The notes: generated by a model not told the origin, from the letters alone. A DNA stretch of 64,000 nucleotides from Pseudomonas sp. URIL14HWK12:I12 (GCF_003097135.1 NZ_QEQL01000002.1:62001-126000), one strand, 5' to 3'; numbered from the stretch's first letter, positions 43,250-54,000 are shown. Made by a program: numbers and translations.

Positions 43250-44187
43250 GGGCGCTGGCCCTTGAGCGCGGCGGTGAGGTTGGCCATCGCCCGCTCGGCC
43301 ATCGCCTGGCGGGTTTCGGCAGTGGCCGAGCCCACGTGGGGCAGGGTCACGGCGTTGGGCAACTGCCAGAGCGGCGAGTCGGTCAGCGGCTCTTTTTCGT
43401 AGACGTCCAACCCGGCGCCTCGGATCGTGCCGTTGCGCAACGCCTCCACCAGCGCGGGCTCATCGACCACCGGCCCACGGGCGATATTGATCAGAAACGC
43501 GCTGGGCTTCATCAGCGCCAGCTCGCGCTGGCCGATCAGGTGGTGGGTTTTTTCCGACAGCGGTACCACCAGGCAAACGAAATCGGCCTCGGCCAGCAGT
43601 TGATCCAGGCTGCGCATCTGCGCGCCCAGTTCCTGCTCCAGTGCCGGCTTGCGGCTGTTGCCGCTGTACAGCACGCGCATGTTGAAGCCCAGCCGGCCGC
43701 GCCGGGCGATGGCTGCACCGATGTTGCCCAGCCCCACCATGCCCAGCGTCTTGCCATGCACGTCGCTGCCGAACAGTTCAGGGCCCACGGTGGCCTTCCA
43801 GTGCCCGGCCTTGGTCCAGGCGTCTAGCTCGGCCACGCGCCGGGCGCTGCTCATGATCAGCGAAAAGCCCAGGTCTGCCGTGCTTTCGGTCAGCACGTCG
43901 GGGGTGTTGGTCAGTTGAATGCCGCGCGAGGTCAGGTAGGGCACATCGTAGTTGTCGTAACCCACCGAAACGCTGGAAACCACCTCAAGCCGGGTGGCCG
44001 CGGCCAGTTGCTTCTCGCCCAGCGCGCGGCCCGCGCCGATCAGGCCGTGTGCATGTGGCAATGCCTCATTGAACTGCGCAGCGATGTCGCCGGCCTTGGG
44101 GTCAGGAACGATCACCTCGAAGTCCTGCTCCAGGCGGGTGACCATCTCAGGCGTGATACGGCTGAAAGCCAATACTGTTTTTTTCAT
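43213..44187 (-). CDS. 2-hydroxyacid dehydrogenase (GhrB / 2-ketogluconate reductase type)
   Basis: A 324-residue D-2-hydroxyacid dehydrogenase. GMVGLGNIGAAIARR is the dinucleotide-binding loop (about 148-162), and the catalytic residues are Arg in NIARGPVVDE, Glu in YEKEPL and His in LPHVGSATAETR. The SVGYDNYDVPYLTSRGI stretch and the overall sequence resemble GhrB, which reduces glyoxylate, hydroxypyruvate and 2-keto-gluconate. It is distinct in sequence from the dehydrogenase at 3801-4754. Confidence 0.9.
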   Translation of the reverse strand: MKKTVLAFSRITPEMVTRLEQDFEVIVPDPKAGDIAAQFNEALPHAHGLIGAGRALGEKQLAAATRLEVVSSVSVGYDNYDVPYLTSRGIQLTNTPDVLTESTADLGFSLIMSSARRVAELDAWTKAGHWKATVGPELFGSDVHGKTLGMVGLGNIGAAIARRGRLGFNMRVLYSGNSRKPALEQELGAQMRSLDQLLAEADFVCLVVPLSEKTHHLIGQRELALMKPSAFLINIARGPVVDEPALVEALRNGTIRGAGLDVYEKEPLTDSPLWQLPNAVTLPHVGSATAETRQAMAERAMANLTAALKGQRPQDLVNPEAFKG

Positions 44188-44256
44188 CGGCGCGGCTCGT
44201 TTTAGGGCGGGAATGTAAGCACGCTAACATTCCTCTCGGCCTCGGCGCCAGCCGCC

Positions 44257-45204
44257 TCAGGTCGCGAAGTTCAGCTCGTGGGTGCGCAGGTCGGCGTCAT
44301 GGGCGGCCAGAATGTCCGGCAGCGAGCCGCGCAGGTATTCCACCCAAGTCTTGATCTTGGCGTCCAGGTACTGCCGCGATGGGTAGATGGCATACAGGTT
44401 GAGCTCCTGCAGCCGGTACTCCGGCAGCATGCGCACCAGGCTGCCATCGCGCAGCCCATCGATGGCTGCGTAGATCGGCAGCACGCCCACCCCCATGCCG
44501 CTCTTGATCGCGGTGGTCATGGCGTCGGCGGAGTTGACCTGGAAAGGCGCGTTGCTGATGTTGACCATTTCCTGGCCGTCGGGCCCGTCGAACAGCCACT
44601 TTTCCAATTGCACCACCGGGCTCACCAGGCGCAGGCAGGCATGGCGTTTCAAGTCGCCGGGCGTGCTGGCCATGCCATGGGTTTTAACGTATTCGGGGGA
44701 GGCGCACACAATGCTGTAGGTGATGCCCAGGCGCTGCGACACGAACCCTGAATCCGGCAGCTCGCTGGCCAGCACGATGGACACGTCGTAGCCCTCGTCG
44801 AGCAGGTCGGGCACGCGGTTGGCCAGGGTCAGGTCGAAGGTCACGTCCGGGTGGGTCTGGCGGTAGCGGGCAATGGCGTCGATCACGAAGTGCTGGCCGA
44901 TACCGGTCATGGTGTGCACTTTCAGTTGCCCTGCGGGCCGCGCGTGAGCATCGCTGGCTTCGGCCTCGGCTTCCTCGACGAATGCCAGGATCTGCTGACA
45001 GCGCACCAGGTACCGCTTGCCAGCTTCGGTCAGCGCGATGCGGCGAGTGGTGCGGTTGAGCAGGCGGGTTTGCAAATGGGCTTCAAGATTGGAAACCGCC
45101 CGTGAAATGTTCGCGGTGGTGGTGTCCAGTTGCGCGGCTGCGGCGGTGAAGCTACCGGCCTCTGCCACGCTGCAGAAGGCCCGCATGTTTTGCAGGGTGT
45201 CCAT
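44257..45204 (-). CDS. LysR family transcriptional regulator
   Basis: A 315-residue LysR protein. The N-terminal helix-turn-helix is AGSFTAAAAQLDTTTANISR (16-35), followed by the linker helix and a periplasmic-binding-like effector domain. The TTRRIALTEAGKRYLVRCQQ segment matches the AaeR/DmlR-like subgroup. It is divergent from the four-gene efflux operon across 184 bases, so that operon is its most likely target. Confidence 0.9.
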   Translation of the reverse strand: MDTLQNMRAFCSVAEAGSFTAAAAQLDTTTANISRAVSNLEAHLQTRLLNRTTRRIALTEAGKRYLVRCQQILAFVEEAEAEASDAHARPAGQLKVHTMTGIGQHFVIDAIARYRQTHPDVTFDLTLANRVPDLLDEGYDVSIVLASELPDSGFVSQRLGITYSIVCASPEYVKTHGMASTPGDLKRHACLRLVSPVVQLEKWLFDGPDGQEMVNISNAPFQVNSADAMTTAIKSGMGVGVLPIYAAIDGLRDGSLVRMLPEYRLQELNLYAIYPSRQYLDAKIKTWVEYLRGSLPDILAAHDADLRTHELNFAT

Positions 45205-45388
45205 GGTTCGTGCTCAAGGAAGACGGCGCGATTGTCGCATGTAGTAACTATTTGGCAAGTAAAGGCTACCACAGGATTGTTTCTTGATCTGTAACAAAGA
45301 ATCACCAAAAAAACACCTTATCGCCCAACAGGCGCCGCTCTAGAATCGGCCCCAATTCCTGCCCCCACCTCTTTCTCGAGGCGTCGTT

Positions 45389-46924
45389 GTGCCCCTGCGT
45401 ACATTTCGAAAGCTCAAGGCTTTGGCCTTCTGCGCGTATCCGCTTGCCCTGAGCGGATGCATCGGCACCGGGGGGATCGCCCCCCATAGCAGCATTCCTC
45501 AGCCTGACACGCTCGTTGCGGGCGCCGCCGTGCACAACGCTGAGCAAGATGCTCGCTGGCCGGCGCAGCAGTGGTGGCAAGGTTATGGTGATGAGCAACT
45601 CGATCGGTTGATCGCCCAAGCGCTGGCCGGCAGCCCCAGCCTGGCGCTGGCTCAGGCGCGGGTGCGCGAAGCCCAGGCGTTGGCGGGTGCCGTGGAGGCG
45701 GCCGAAGGGCCGCAAGTGGCCGGCACGGCTGCACTCAAGCGGCGCAACTGGCCGGCCGATCAGTTCTATGGGCCCGGGGCGCTGGCCGGCGACACCACCT
45801 GGGACAACAACGCAGGTTTAGCCTTCAATTGGAACCTCGATCTCTGGGGCCGTGAGCTCAATGCCAGCGAGCAGGCGCTCGACGTTGTGCATGAGCGCGT
45901 TGCCCAGGCCCGCCAAGCGCAATTGGCCTTGGTCGATGCGATGGTGCAGGTGTATATCCGCATGGCGCTGGCATACGCCGAACGCGACATCGCCCAAGCG
46001 ACGCTGGCCCAGCAGGAGCAGATCCTGAGCCTTGCGCACACGCGGCTGGCTCACGGTATCGGCACACAGTTCGAAGTCAGCCAGGCGCAAACGCCACTGC
46101 CTGAAACCCACCGCCAGCTCGACGCGCTGGAGGAGAGCATCACCTTGGCCGGCCACCAATTGGCAGCGCTGGCGGGGCAGGGGCCGGGCGCGTCGCAAGG
46201 GCTTGAGCGCCCCTGTATGCGCCTTGGCCGCGACCTGCCGTTGCCCTCCAGATTGCCAGCGCAACTGCTCGGCCAGCGCCCGGATGTGGTCGCCGCGCGT
46301 TGGCAGGTGGCGGCGCAGGCGCGTGGCATCCAGGTCGCCCAGGCAGGCTTCTACCCGGACGTGAACCTGGCCGGCAGCCTCGGCTACATGGCCACCGGTG
46401 GCGGCATGCTGGAATTTCTGACCGGCAGCAAGCTCAGCTACAGCGCTGGCCCTGCGCTGAGCCTGCCCATTTTCGATGCCGGGCGTTTGCGCGGCCAGTT
46501 GGGCGCCGCCAGTGCCGGCTATGACCAGGCCGTGGCGAATTATCGACAAACCCTGGTCGAGGCCCTCAGGCAGGTGGCAGACCAGTTGGTGCGGCGCGAG
46601 TCGATGCACAAGCAGGCCGGCCTTGCCGCCGAGTCTGTGGCCAGCGCCCAACGCACCTTCGACCTCGCCCTGGCGGCCTACCGTCGTGGCCTGACCGACT
46701 ACTTGAGCGTGCTCAACGCCCAGACTGCATTGTTCCAGCAGCAGCGAGTGCAGCAGCAGGTGCAGGCAGCGCAGCTCAGTACCCAGGCCCGCTTGGTCAG
46801 TGCGCTGGGCGGGGGGGTGCAGGCGGGCGACGACGCGCCCGACCCGCGCTCGCTTCAAGCCCCCGCCACGCCGGCTGCCCTTTCAGCCATGGATCGCCTG
46901 AGAAGTACGGTGGCCGCCCCGTGA
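45389..46924 (+). CDS. Outer-membrane efflux lipoprotein (NodT/RND-OMF family)
   Basis: A 511-residue outer-membrane channel. A lipobox (LALSGC, Cys24) follows a signal peptide; the WPAQQWWQGYGDEQLDRLI start and two OEP repeats (QPDVVAARW-type segment at LLGQRPDVVAARWQ) are typical. It forms the trimeric exit tunnel of the pump. It uses GTG at 45389. The stop overlaps the FUSC gene start by 4 bases (GTGA). Confidence 0.9.
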   Translation: MPLRTFRKLKALAFCAYPLALSGCIGTGGIAPHSSIPQPDTLVAGAAVHNAEQDARWPAQQWWQGYGDEQLDRLIAQALAGSPSLALAQARVREAQALAGAVEAAEGPQVAGTAALKRRNWPADQFYGPGALAGDTTWDNNAGLAFNWNLDLWGRELNASEQALDVVHERVAQARQAQLALVDAMVQVYIRMALAYAERDIAQATLAQQEQILSLAHTRLAHGIGTQFEVSQAQTPLPETHRQLDALEESITLAGHQLAALAGQGPGASQGLERPCMRLGRDLPLPSRLPAQLLGQRPDVVAARWQVAAQARGIQVAQAGFYPDVNLAGSLGYMATGGGMLEFLTGSKLSYSAGPALSLPIFDAGRLRGQLGAASAGYDQAVANYRQTLVEALRQVADQLVRRESMHKQAGLAAESVASAQRTFDLALAAYRRGLTDYLSVLNAQTALFQQQRVQQQVQAAQLSTQARLVSALGGGVQAGDDAPDPRSLQAPATPAALSAMDRLRSTVAAP

Positions 46925-49074
46925 GCCTGCTCGCATTGCCCTGGCGGCGCAGCCTGCTGGCGTGGGCTCGCACCGATGGGGTTACCTGGGTGTTTATCTT
47001 CAAGGTGCTGCTGGCTGCGTTCGCCACGCTCTGGCTGGCGATGCGCCTGGAACTGCCGCAGCCGCGCACGGCGATGATCACAGTGTTTATCGTGATGCAG
47101 GCGCAGAGTGGCCAGGTGTTCGCCAAAAGCTTCTATCGACTGCTCGGCACGATCGCAGGCTCGGCGGTAACGGTTTTGCTGTTCGCGCTTTTCCCGCAGA
47201 ACAGTGAGCTGTTCCTGCCTAGCCTGGCGCTGTGGGTGGGGCTCTGTTCGGCTGGGGCGCAGCGCCACCGCAACTTTCGCGGTTACGGGTTCGTGCTGGC
47301 GGGCTACACCGCGGCGATGGTCGGGCTGCCGGTGCTGAACCACCCCGAAGGGGCGTTCATGGCGGCGGTGTGGCGAGTGCTGGAAATCGGCCTGGGTTTG
47401 CTGGTGTCCACTTTCGTCAGCGCCGCCATCCTGCCGCAATCGTCCAGCGCAGCGATGCGTAATGCGCTCTACCAGCGCTTTGGCGTGTTCGCGGCGTTCG
47501 TGGTGCAGCACTTGAGTGGGCAGGGCCAGCGTGACAGTTTCGAAAGCGTCAACGTGCGCCTGATCGCCGAAGCCGTGGGCCTGGAGAGCCTGCGCTCGAT
47601 TACCGCCTTCGAAGACCCGCACATGCGTCACCGCTCTGGCCGGGTCAGCCGCCTGAACAGCGAGTTCATGGGCATCACCACCCGTTTCAATGCCTTGCAC
47701 CAACTGCTGGAGCGCATTCACGACCATGGCCAGGTGCGTGCGGCGCTCGAGCCGGCATTGCTCGCGCTGACACGCCTGCTCGAGCCTTTCTGTGGCCGGG
47801 CGTTGACCGACCGCGATGCCCAGCGCCTGGTTCTGGCCCTGGAGGGCTATAAAGCGGGCTTTACCGACGAAGTGAGGCGCCTTCGCGAGTTGTTCCTGGC
47901 GCGCGCGCCAAGCGAGGCGGACCTGCTGGATTTTCACACTGCCTTCGAGCTGCTCTACCGCTTCGTGCTGGAGCTGCACAGCTACGCCGAAACCCACGGT
48001 TCACTGGCCGAACACCGCCATGCTCGCGAACAGTGGCGCGAACCCTGGCGCGCGCAAACCAACCTGTGGGCCTGCATAGCGTCGGGCGTGCGAGGCGCGC
48101 TGGTGTTACTGGCGCTGGGCAGTTTCTGGTTGCTCAATGACTGGCCCAGCGGCGCAACCATGACCTTGGTGGCTGCCGCGACGGTGGGCCTGTCGGCCGC
48201 TACCCCCAACCCCCGCCGGTTCTCCTTCCAGATGGCTTGCGGCACGTGCCTCGGCGCGTTGGCCGGGTTCGTCGAAATGTTCTTCGTGTACCCGCAGATC
48301 GACGGCTTCCCGCTGCTGTGCCTAGTGCTTTCACCCGTGCTGGCGTTCGGCGCCTTCCTGGCCTCCAGGCCACAGTGGGTGGGCTATGGGATGGGGTTGC
48401 TGATCTTCTTCTCGATCGGATCGGTACCGGGCAACCTCACGCTGTTCGACCCGTATGCCTTCGTCAACGACTACCTCGGCATGCTGTTGGGGATGCTCTT
48501 CTGCGCCGCTGCCGGAGCGATCATCCTGCCACCCAACAGCCGCTGGCTGTGGCGCAGGCTCGAGCAGGATCTGCGTGGCCTGGTGGTGTTTGCCATCAGC
48601 GGCCCAGGCCTGCACTTGGGCAGCGGCTTCGACAGCCGCGTGCGCGACCTGGTGCATCAGGCCTACGGCCTTTCGGCTGGCCAGCCGCAAGTGCAGCGTT
48701 CTCTGCTGCGCTGGATGTTCACGGTGCTGGAGATCGGCCACGCGATCATTGAGCTACGCCGTGAGCAGGACGGCCTGCCGATCCACCCGGCCTATCATGA
48801 GCGCCAGCCTTGGCGGCAGGGGATTCGCGCCTTGGGCCGTTCGTTGATCCGGCTGTTCATCCAGCCCAGCGCCGTGAACCTGGAGCGCAGCCTGGGCGTG
48901 CTGGAACAGGCCATCGCCGAAGTGCAGGCGGCCGACGAGCCCTTCGCCCGCCACTTCGATACCTCGGTGCTACGGCGGGTGCAGAGCTACCTGCATTTCA
49001 TCCGATCCAGCCTGCTCGACCCTCGCTCACCCCTGGCCGAGCTCGGCCACCACGGAGCCCCTCATGCCGCGTGA
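46921..49074 (+). CDS. FUSC family efflux protein (AaeB-like)
   Basis: A 717-residue inner-membrane protein with two halves of about five to six hydrophobic segments each, separated by a long soluble region (about 180-380). The VFIFKVLLAAFATLWLAMRL start and the second half beginning WACIASGVRGALVLLALGSF match the FUSC family, to which E. coli AaeB (aromatic carboxylic acid exporter) belongs. The GTG start overlaps the upstream stop. The 3' end overlaps DUF1656 by 11 bases. Confidence 0.9.
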   Translation: MSLLALPWRRSLLAWARTDGVTWVFIFKVLLAAFATLWLAMRLELPQPRTAMITVFIVMQAQSGQVFAKSFYRLLGTIAGSAVTVLLFALFPQNSELFLPSLALWVGLCSAGAQRHRNFRGYGFVLAGYTAAMVGLPVLNHPEGAFMAAVWRVLEIGLGLLVSTFVSAAILPQSSSAAMRNALYQRFGVFAAFVVQHLSGQGQRDSFESVNVRLIAEAVGLESLRSITAFEDPHMRHRSGRVSRLNSEFMGITTRFNALHQLLERIHDHGQVRAALEPALLALTRLLEPFCGRALTDRDAQRLVLALEGYKAGFTDEVRRLRELFLARAPSEADLLDFHTAFELLYRFVLELHSYAETHGSLAEHRHAREQWREPWRAQTNLWACIASGVRGALVLLALGSFWLLNDWPSGATMTLVAAATVGLSAATPNPRRFSFQMACGTCLGALAGFVEMFFVYPQIDGFPLLCLVLSPVLAFGAFLASRPQWVGYGMGLLIFFSIGSVPGNLTLFDPYAFVNDYLGMLLGMLFCAAAGAIILPPNSRWLWRRLEQDLRGLVVFAISGPGLHLGSGFDSRVRDLVHQAYGLSAGQPQVQRSLLRWMFTVLEIGHAIIELRREQDGLPIHPAYHERQPWRQGIRALGRSLIRLFIQPSAVNLERSLGVLEQAIAEVQAADEPFARHFDTSVLRRVQSYLHFIRSSLLDPRSPLAELGHHGAPHAA

Positions 49075-49264
49075 AATCGCGTTTCACGGCTTGTACATGC
49101 CCAGCCTCACCGTGTTGTTCCTGCTTGCCATGGGCCTTGCCTGGGCGCTGGACCGTTGGTTGTCCAGCCTGGATTTGTACCGCTACTTCTGGCATCCGGC
49201 GCTGCTGCGCCTGTGCTTGTTCGTTTGCCTGTGCAGCGCGCTGGCGCTGCCGCTCTACCACTGA
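49064..49264 (+). CDS. DUF1656 family small membrane protein (AaeX-like)
   Basis: A 66-residue inner-membrane protein with two hydrophobic helices. REIAFHGLYMPSLTVLFLLA is the DUF1656 signature. Homologues (AaeX) are always encoded between the FUSC and HlyD components of Aae-type pumps, as here; the role is unknown but probably structural. It overlaps the FUSC gene end by 11 bases and precedes the HlyD gene by 11. Confidence 0.9.
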   Translation: MPREIAFHGLYMPSLTVLFLLAMGLAWALDRWLSSLDLYRYFWHPALLRLCLFVCLCSALALPLYH

Positions 49265-49275
49265 AGAGACGCCCC

Positions 49276-50133
49276 ATGAAAAGCCTGTTCAGCCTGCTCG
49301 GCACCCTGTTGATCCTGGCCCTGGCCGTGGTGCTGGGCCGCACCCTCTGGGTGCAGTACATGGACACTCCCTGGACGCGCGACGGCCGCGTGCGCGCCGA
49401 CATCATCAACGTGGCGGCCGATGTGGCCGGCTACGTGGTCGAGGTGCCGGTTCGCGATAACCAGCAGGTGAAAAAAGGTGATGTGCTGATGCGCGTCGAC
49501 CCTGAACACTACCGCCTCGCCGTGGCCCAGGCCCAGGCGTTGGTCGCCTCGCGCAAGGCCACCTGGGAGATGCGCAAAGCCAACGCCAGCCGGCGCGCCG
49601 ACATGGACGCGCTGGTGATTTCCAAGGAGAGCCGCGACGATGCTAGCACCCTGGCCAGCGCCGCTCAGGCCGACTACCAGCAGGCCCAGGCGCAGCTGGC
49701 CGCCGCGCAACTGAACCTGGACCGCACCCAGGTGCGCGCGCAGGTCGATGGCTTCGTCACCAACCTCAACGTTCACCCGGGTGATTACGCCCATGCCGGG
49801 GAGCCACGCATGGCGGTGGTGGACGAGCACTCGTTCTGGGTATATGGCTTTTTCGAAGAAACCAAGCTGCCGCACGTGAAGGTAGGGGATGAAGCCGAGA
49901 TCCAGATGATGAGCGGCGAGGTGCTGCAGGGCCATGTGGAGAGCATCGCCCGCGGCATCTACGACCGTGACAACCCGCAAAGCCGTGAGGGTGTGGCCGA
50001 TGTGAACCCAACCTTCAACTGGGTGCGGCTGGCCCAAAGGGTGCCGGTGCGGATTCATATCGATCAGGTGCCGGAGGGGATGCTGCTGGCGGCGGGTACC
50101 AGCTGTACGGTGGTGGTCAAGCCCCGAACTTAA
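49276..50133 (+). CDS. HlyD family periplasmic adaptor (AaeA-like)
   Basis: A 285-residue membrane-fusion protein. One N-terminal transmembrane helix (residues 5-24) is followed by the biotinyl-lipoyl domain (DGRVRADIINVAADVAGYV), a short alpha-hairpin (60-140) and a beta-barrel with GFVTNLNVHPGDYA. It links the inner-membrane FUSC protein to the outer-membrane channel. The set (outer-membrane channel, FUSC, DUF1656, HlyD) probably exports aromatic acids or other weak organic acids. The 3' end overlaps the convergent SDR gene by 4 bases. Confidence 0.9.
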   Translation: MKSLFSLLGTLLILALAVVLGRTLWVQYMDTPWTRDGRVRADIINVAADVAGYVVEVPVRDNQQVKKGDVLMRVDPEHYRLAVAQAQALVASRKATWEMRKANASRRADMDALVISKESRDDASTLASAAQADYQQAQAQLAAAQLNLDRTQVRAQVDGFVTNLNVHPGDYAHAGEPRMAVVDEHSFWVYGFFEETKLPHVKVGDEAEIQMMSGEVLQGHVESIARGIYDRDNPQSREGVADVNPTFNWVRLAQRVPVRIHIDQVPEGMLLAAGTSCTVVVKPRT

Positions 50134-50924
50134 AGCCCGAAACGCCGGCTCAGGATGCGGTCGAGCCAAGGGCCCGGTAGCCAGCGCACCAACCAAGGCA
50201 AAGCCCGGCTGCCGTTGCCCACTCGCAGCACACGGGGGGCGCGGTTCAGCGCATCGGCGATGGCCCGGCCTACCGCTTCGGGCGCCGCGCCGTGCTGCTG
50301 CGAAGCCTGGGCACGTTTGCGCACCTGCTCGCGCCATGGCCACCAGGGCGACTGCTCATCAATGACTTGCTCAGCCTGAAGGCCGGCCTGTTCGGCGAAG
50401 CGCGTGGCGATGGCACCCGGCTGCACCTCCATCAACCGCACGCCCAAGGGCGCGAGCTCCATGCGCAGGGCATCGCTGGCCGCGTGCACAGCCGCCTTGG
50501 AGGCGCAGTAGGCACCGGCGAAAGGCGTGACCATCAGCGCAGACACGCTGCCAATGTTCACCACCAGCCCTTGGCGACGGCGCAGCGCCGGCAGGCAGGC
50601 GCGGGTCATGCTGAGCAGGCCGATCAGGTTGGTGTCGAACTGGGCGCGCAGGGCTGCGTCGGGCATGTCGAGCAACGGGCCGATCAGGCCGTAGCCGGCA
50701 TTGTTGATCAGCACGTCCAGCTCGGGCAGTTCGGCGGCCAGCGCTTGCACGGTATCGCTGTCGGTCACATCGAGCTGGCGCGCAACAAAACCTTCGGCGG
50801 CCAGCCTCGCGACATCTTCGGGCGAGCGGGCCGTGGCCCATACGCTGTGGCCGGCGGCCTTCAGGGCGCGGGCGGTGGCAAGGCCGATGCCGCTGGAGCA
50901 GCCGGTGATCAAAGTGATGGGCAT
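50130..50924 (-). CDS. SDR family NAD(P)-dependent oxidoreductase
   Basis: A 264-residue classical short-chain dehydrogenase. It has the cofactor site TGCSSGIGLATA, the NNAGYGL motif, and catalytic Ser in NIGSVSA followed by Tyr/Lys in YCASKAA. The substrate is unknown; the sequence resembles the retinol/17-beta-hydroxysteroid-like branch common in pseudomonads. ATG at 50924 gives the normal N-terminus; upstream in-frame starts add an implausible Pro/Arg-rich tail. Confidence 0.87.
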   Translation of the reverse strand: MPITLITGCSSGIGLATARALKAAGHSVWATARSPEDVARLAAEGFVARQLDVTDSDTVQALAAELPELDVLINNAGYGLIGPLLDMPDAALRAQFDTNLIGLLSMTRACLPALRRRQGLVVNIGSVSALMVTPFAGAYCASKAAVHAASDALRMELAPLGVRLMEVQPGAIATRFAEQAGLQAEQVIDEQSPWWPWREQVRKRAQASQQHGAAPEAVGRAIADALNRAPRVLRVGNGSRALPWLVRWLPGPWLDRILSRRFGL

Positions 50925-51023
50925 GGAACGAGGCCTGGAGGGTGGATACCCGGCAGCATAGCCAAGGCCAGGCTGCCGGGGAAAGGGGAGGGCGCCGGCC
51001 AAGGGCCGGAAGTTGAGGCGAAA

Positions 51024-54000
51024 TCAGCGTGAGGCCTGTTCGATCTGCGCTTTGAGCACTTCAGTGGTGTCATGCCCGCCGCTGCGGTAGAAGCCGGCAT
51101 TGACGTGCTGGTCCTGCGCGGCCTGGGCGCCTTTGTCGGAAGTGGCTTCGTTGAGCACGGTGCTCAGCAACTCGGTGGGCGAGTTGGAGGCATTGATGCT
51201 CAGGTCCGAGCGATAGTCGCGCCCGCTCAGGTCATGTTGCTGGACCTTGCCCTCGGCCAGCGCCACTTGCCCCTGGGCAGCCTTGATTACTGAGCCGGAG
51301 AGGTGGGTGGTGCCTGCCACTTCCAGGCTGACACCTTCACGCCCGCTGACCATGGTTTGCTGCGCGGCCGTGGTGCGGTCGGTGCGTACAACGTCTACGG
51401 AAATGCCCGGGCTGGTGTTGGCGTCGAGCTTGCGAATGCCGGCGGCGTGGTTGCCGACCTTGTTCGCGAACGGCCCGGCCACGGCAGAAACCGCATTGAG
51501 CAAGCCTTGCGGGTTGTGCTCTTGGCTGATGCGCCCGTCAACGTTCACCTCGGTGCCCTTGACCCGGTCCTGGCGGGTGGCCACCTGCAAGTGGCCGCCG
51601 ATCTGCCCGGTTACCTGGTTGGCGTCGATGACCACACCGTTGAGGTGGGTATCCCCCGCGCTGACCAGGTTGACCCCGTCCGCCTTCAGGCTTGCGTTGG
51701 TGTGGGTGGTGCTGTCGAGGTTGTCGACCTTCACCTTCAAGCGCGCATGCAAGCCCGAAGTGTCGGTGTCTTTGGTGCCGGTCTTGAGCGTGTTGGCGCC
51801 AAGGCCTGCGGTGATGGCCAGGTTGCCTTTGTGCTCGGTGCGGGTGGCGGCGTCTACCAGCATGCCGCCATTGGGTGCCTGCAGGTCGATCGTACTGGCA
51901 TTGGCCTGCACGCCATCCAGGCGCACGGCTTCAGCGCTCCGTGCGTTGGCAATCACTTGAAGGTGCTGGGTATCGAGGGCGCTGTGGGTTTCCTCCCGAA
52001 CCCGCTCCTGGGTTCGGCCTGCGTCGAAGTGGCCGCCCAGGCCGCCGCCGAGGCTGCCCGGTGCGGTGGAAGTGCTCACCTGGATCCCGCCACCGAGCCG
52101 CTGGCCTTGTGCGCTGGAGGTGTTGACCCCGGCGCCGAGGTTGGCCTTGCCACCGGCTTCGATCCGGACTTTCTCCAGTGGCTGCTCCCTGCCGGCACTG
52201 AGCCCCTCAGAGCGGAAATCGCCCCCGGCCAGGAACTGCGCCTGCTTGCCCTGCAGGTCAACGCCTCTGCCCACGCTGGCTTCTCGGGTGATCTGGTCGT
52301 AGGTCAGTGCGCCGCCGGCGCCGATATTGCGGGCCTTGTCCGGCGAGGTGCCCAACCGCCCCCAGCCGAAGCCGTCGAGGGTGCTGGTCGTTTGCTTCTG
52401 GGTGTCGTTGGCCTGATCCAGGGTGATTGAGCCTTTAGCCTGCACCGTCGTTACTCCTTCATGGCTATTGAAGTGCGTGCCTTCGTAGCGGCCGTCGGTG
52501 CCCAGTTGGATGGCGATGCCCTGTGCGCCATCGATCAACGCCGGTACTGCGGCCGAGCTGGTTTTTTCCTCCTCGAAAGAGCCGCCCGATGCCATCAGCC
52601 GGCCGTTCACGTCGGTGCTGGTGACGGTGTCCAGGCGGCCCGAGCCTTCGACGTCCAGGCGCTTGATGTGGCTGGTTTCGTTGTTGTGGGCGGCGCTGGC
52701 CTCATGGCTGCGCGCACGGATGCCCACGGCGCCTTCCCGGGCGAGGTAAACGGTGCCTTCGTCCTTCAGGTGCCCGTGCACCTGCGCTTGCACGGTGTTG
52801 CCCTCGAACTGGCTGACCCGCGCGGTATCGCGGGCGGTTTCCTCCAGGCGGGAAGTATGGCTGCCGGCCAAGTCGATCCCCAGGCTAGGCGCTTCCAACG
52901 CCTCCTCGACACCTTTCTGGAACACCGTTTGGTCTTGGCCGGTGAGGTATTTCTCGATCGGCCGGGTCAGGAAGCGGGTTTCGATGTTGAGCCCGGCGGT
53001 ACCTTTGCTCGCCTTGCGCGCCTCGGCCCTCTCCTCGGTATCGCGCGCGGCAACGTTATTCACGCTGGCAGCATTGACCTCTACGACGCCGCCCGCCTCG
53101 ACGTTTGCGCCTGTGTTCTGGACATGGCCCTTGCCGTGATCGGCGGTTAGCTGGGTATCGGCCTTGCTGGAGATATGGGTGGTCTGGGCGACGGTGCGTT
53201 GTTCACGGATATCGGTCGCTTCATGGGCGCCCCAGGAATAGCTGCCGCTGCGGTCCATGCCGGCGGTAACACCGATGCCGCCGCCGGTGGTGCGGGTGTT
53301 CTGCGTCTTGCTGTGGCTGTCGCTGGTGCTGCCGAGTACGACCTGCTTGCCGTCGATATTCACCTTGCCCTGATGGGCGGTGATGTCGGCGCTGTGGAGC
53401 GTCGAGGTCTTCCCGGCGGTGATGGCAACGCTGGCGCCTTCGATGGTCGGCCGCTGCACGGTCTTGGCTTCGGTGCTTGCCCGCGTATCGACCTGCTGCA
53501 ACCCCACTTCGGCAGCCCATTGCTTGGAGGCCGCTTTGTTGTCTTCGGCCTCCTGGGTCTGCTGGGCGGTGGCGACGAAATGGCGGTCGCTCACCTGGCT
53601 CTGTAGCTGGTCGCGGTTGATGTCTGGCGCGATCTTGACGTCGCCTTCGGCCCGGACGTTGACCGCTTCCTTGGCAGCCAGCTGTGCGCCGGTGATGTTG
53701 GTATCGGTTTTTGCCTTCAGGGTGAGGTTGGTTCCCGAGCCTGCTTCGCTGCGCACCGCCTGCTCGGTGCGCTGGCGGGTGTCGTCGCGCGTGCCCGTCA
53801 GCCCGTACATCGCCCCCTGGCTCTCGTCCTTGTGCTTCAGCACGAGGTTGTGGCTGCTTTCCAGCGAAATCGTGCCTTTCCCGCTGACCAGTTCGGCACC
53901 TCGGGCGCCGTGAACCTGGCTGCCCTTGATCAGCATCTCGTCGGCGGTAACGCTGAGCGTGCCATCGGCGTGTACACGGCTGCCGGCATGGGTTTGGCTG

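Noticed and set aside
42274..43827. A very long open frame (over 500 codons) on the plus strand spanning the EamA and hydroxyacid dehydrogenase genes
   Set aside because: It shadows two clear genes in another frame or strand, its product is low-complexity Arg/Gly/His-rich, and it has no recognisable domain. GC-rich Pseudomonas DNA often leaves such frames open.
52461..53150. Several plus-strand open frames inside tpsA
   Set aside because: They are reverse-strand shadows of the repetitive haemagglutinin gene with Ala/Gly-rich products.
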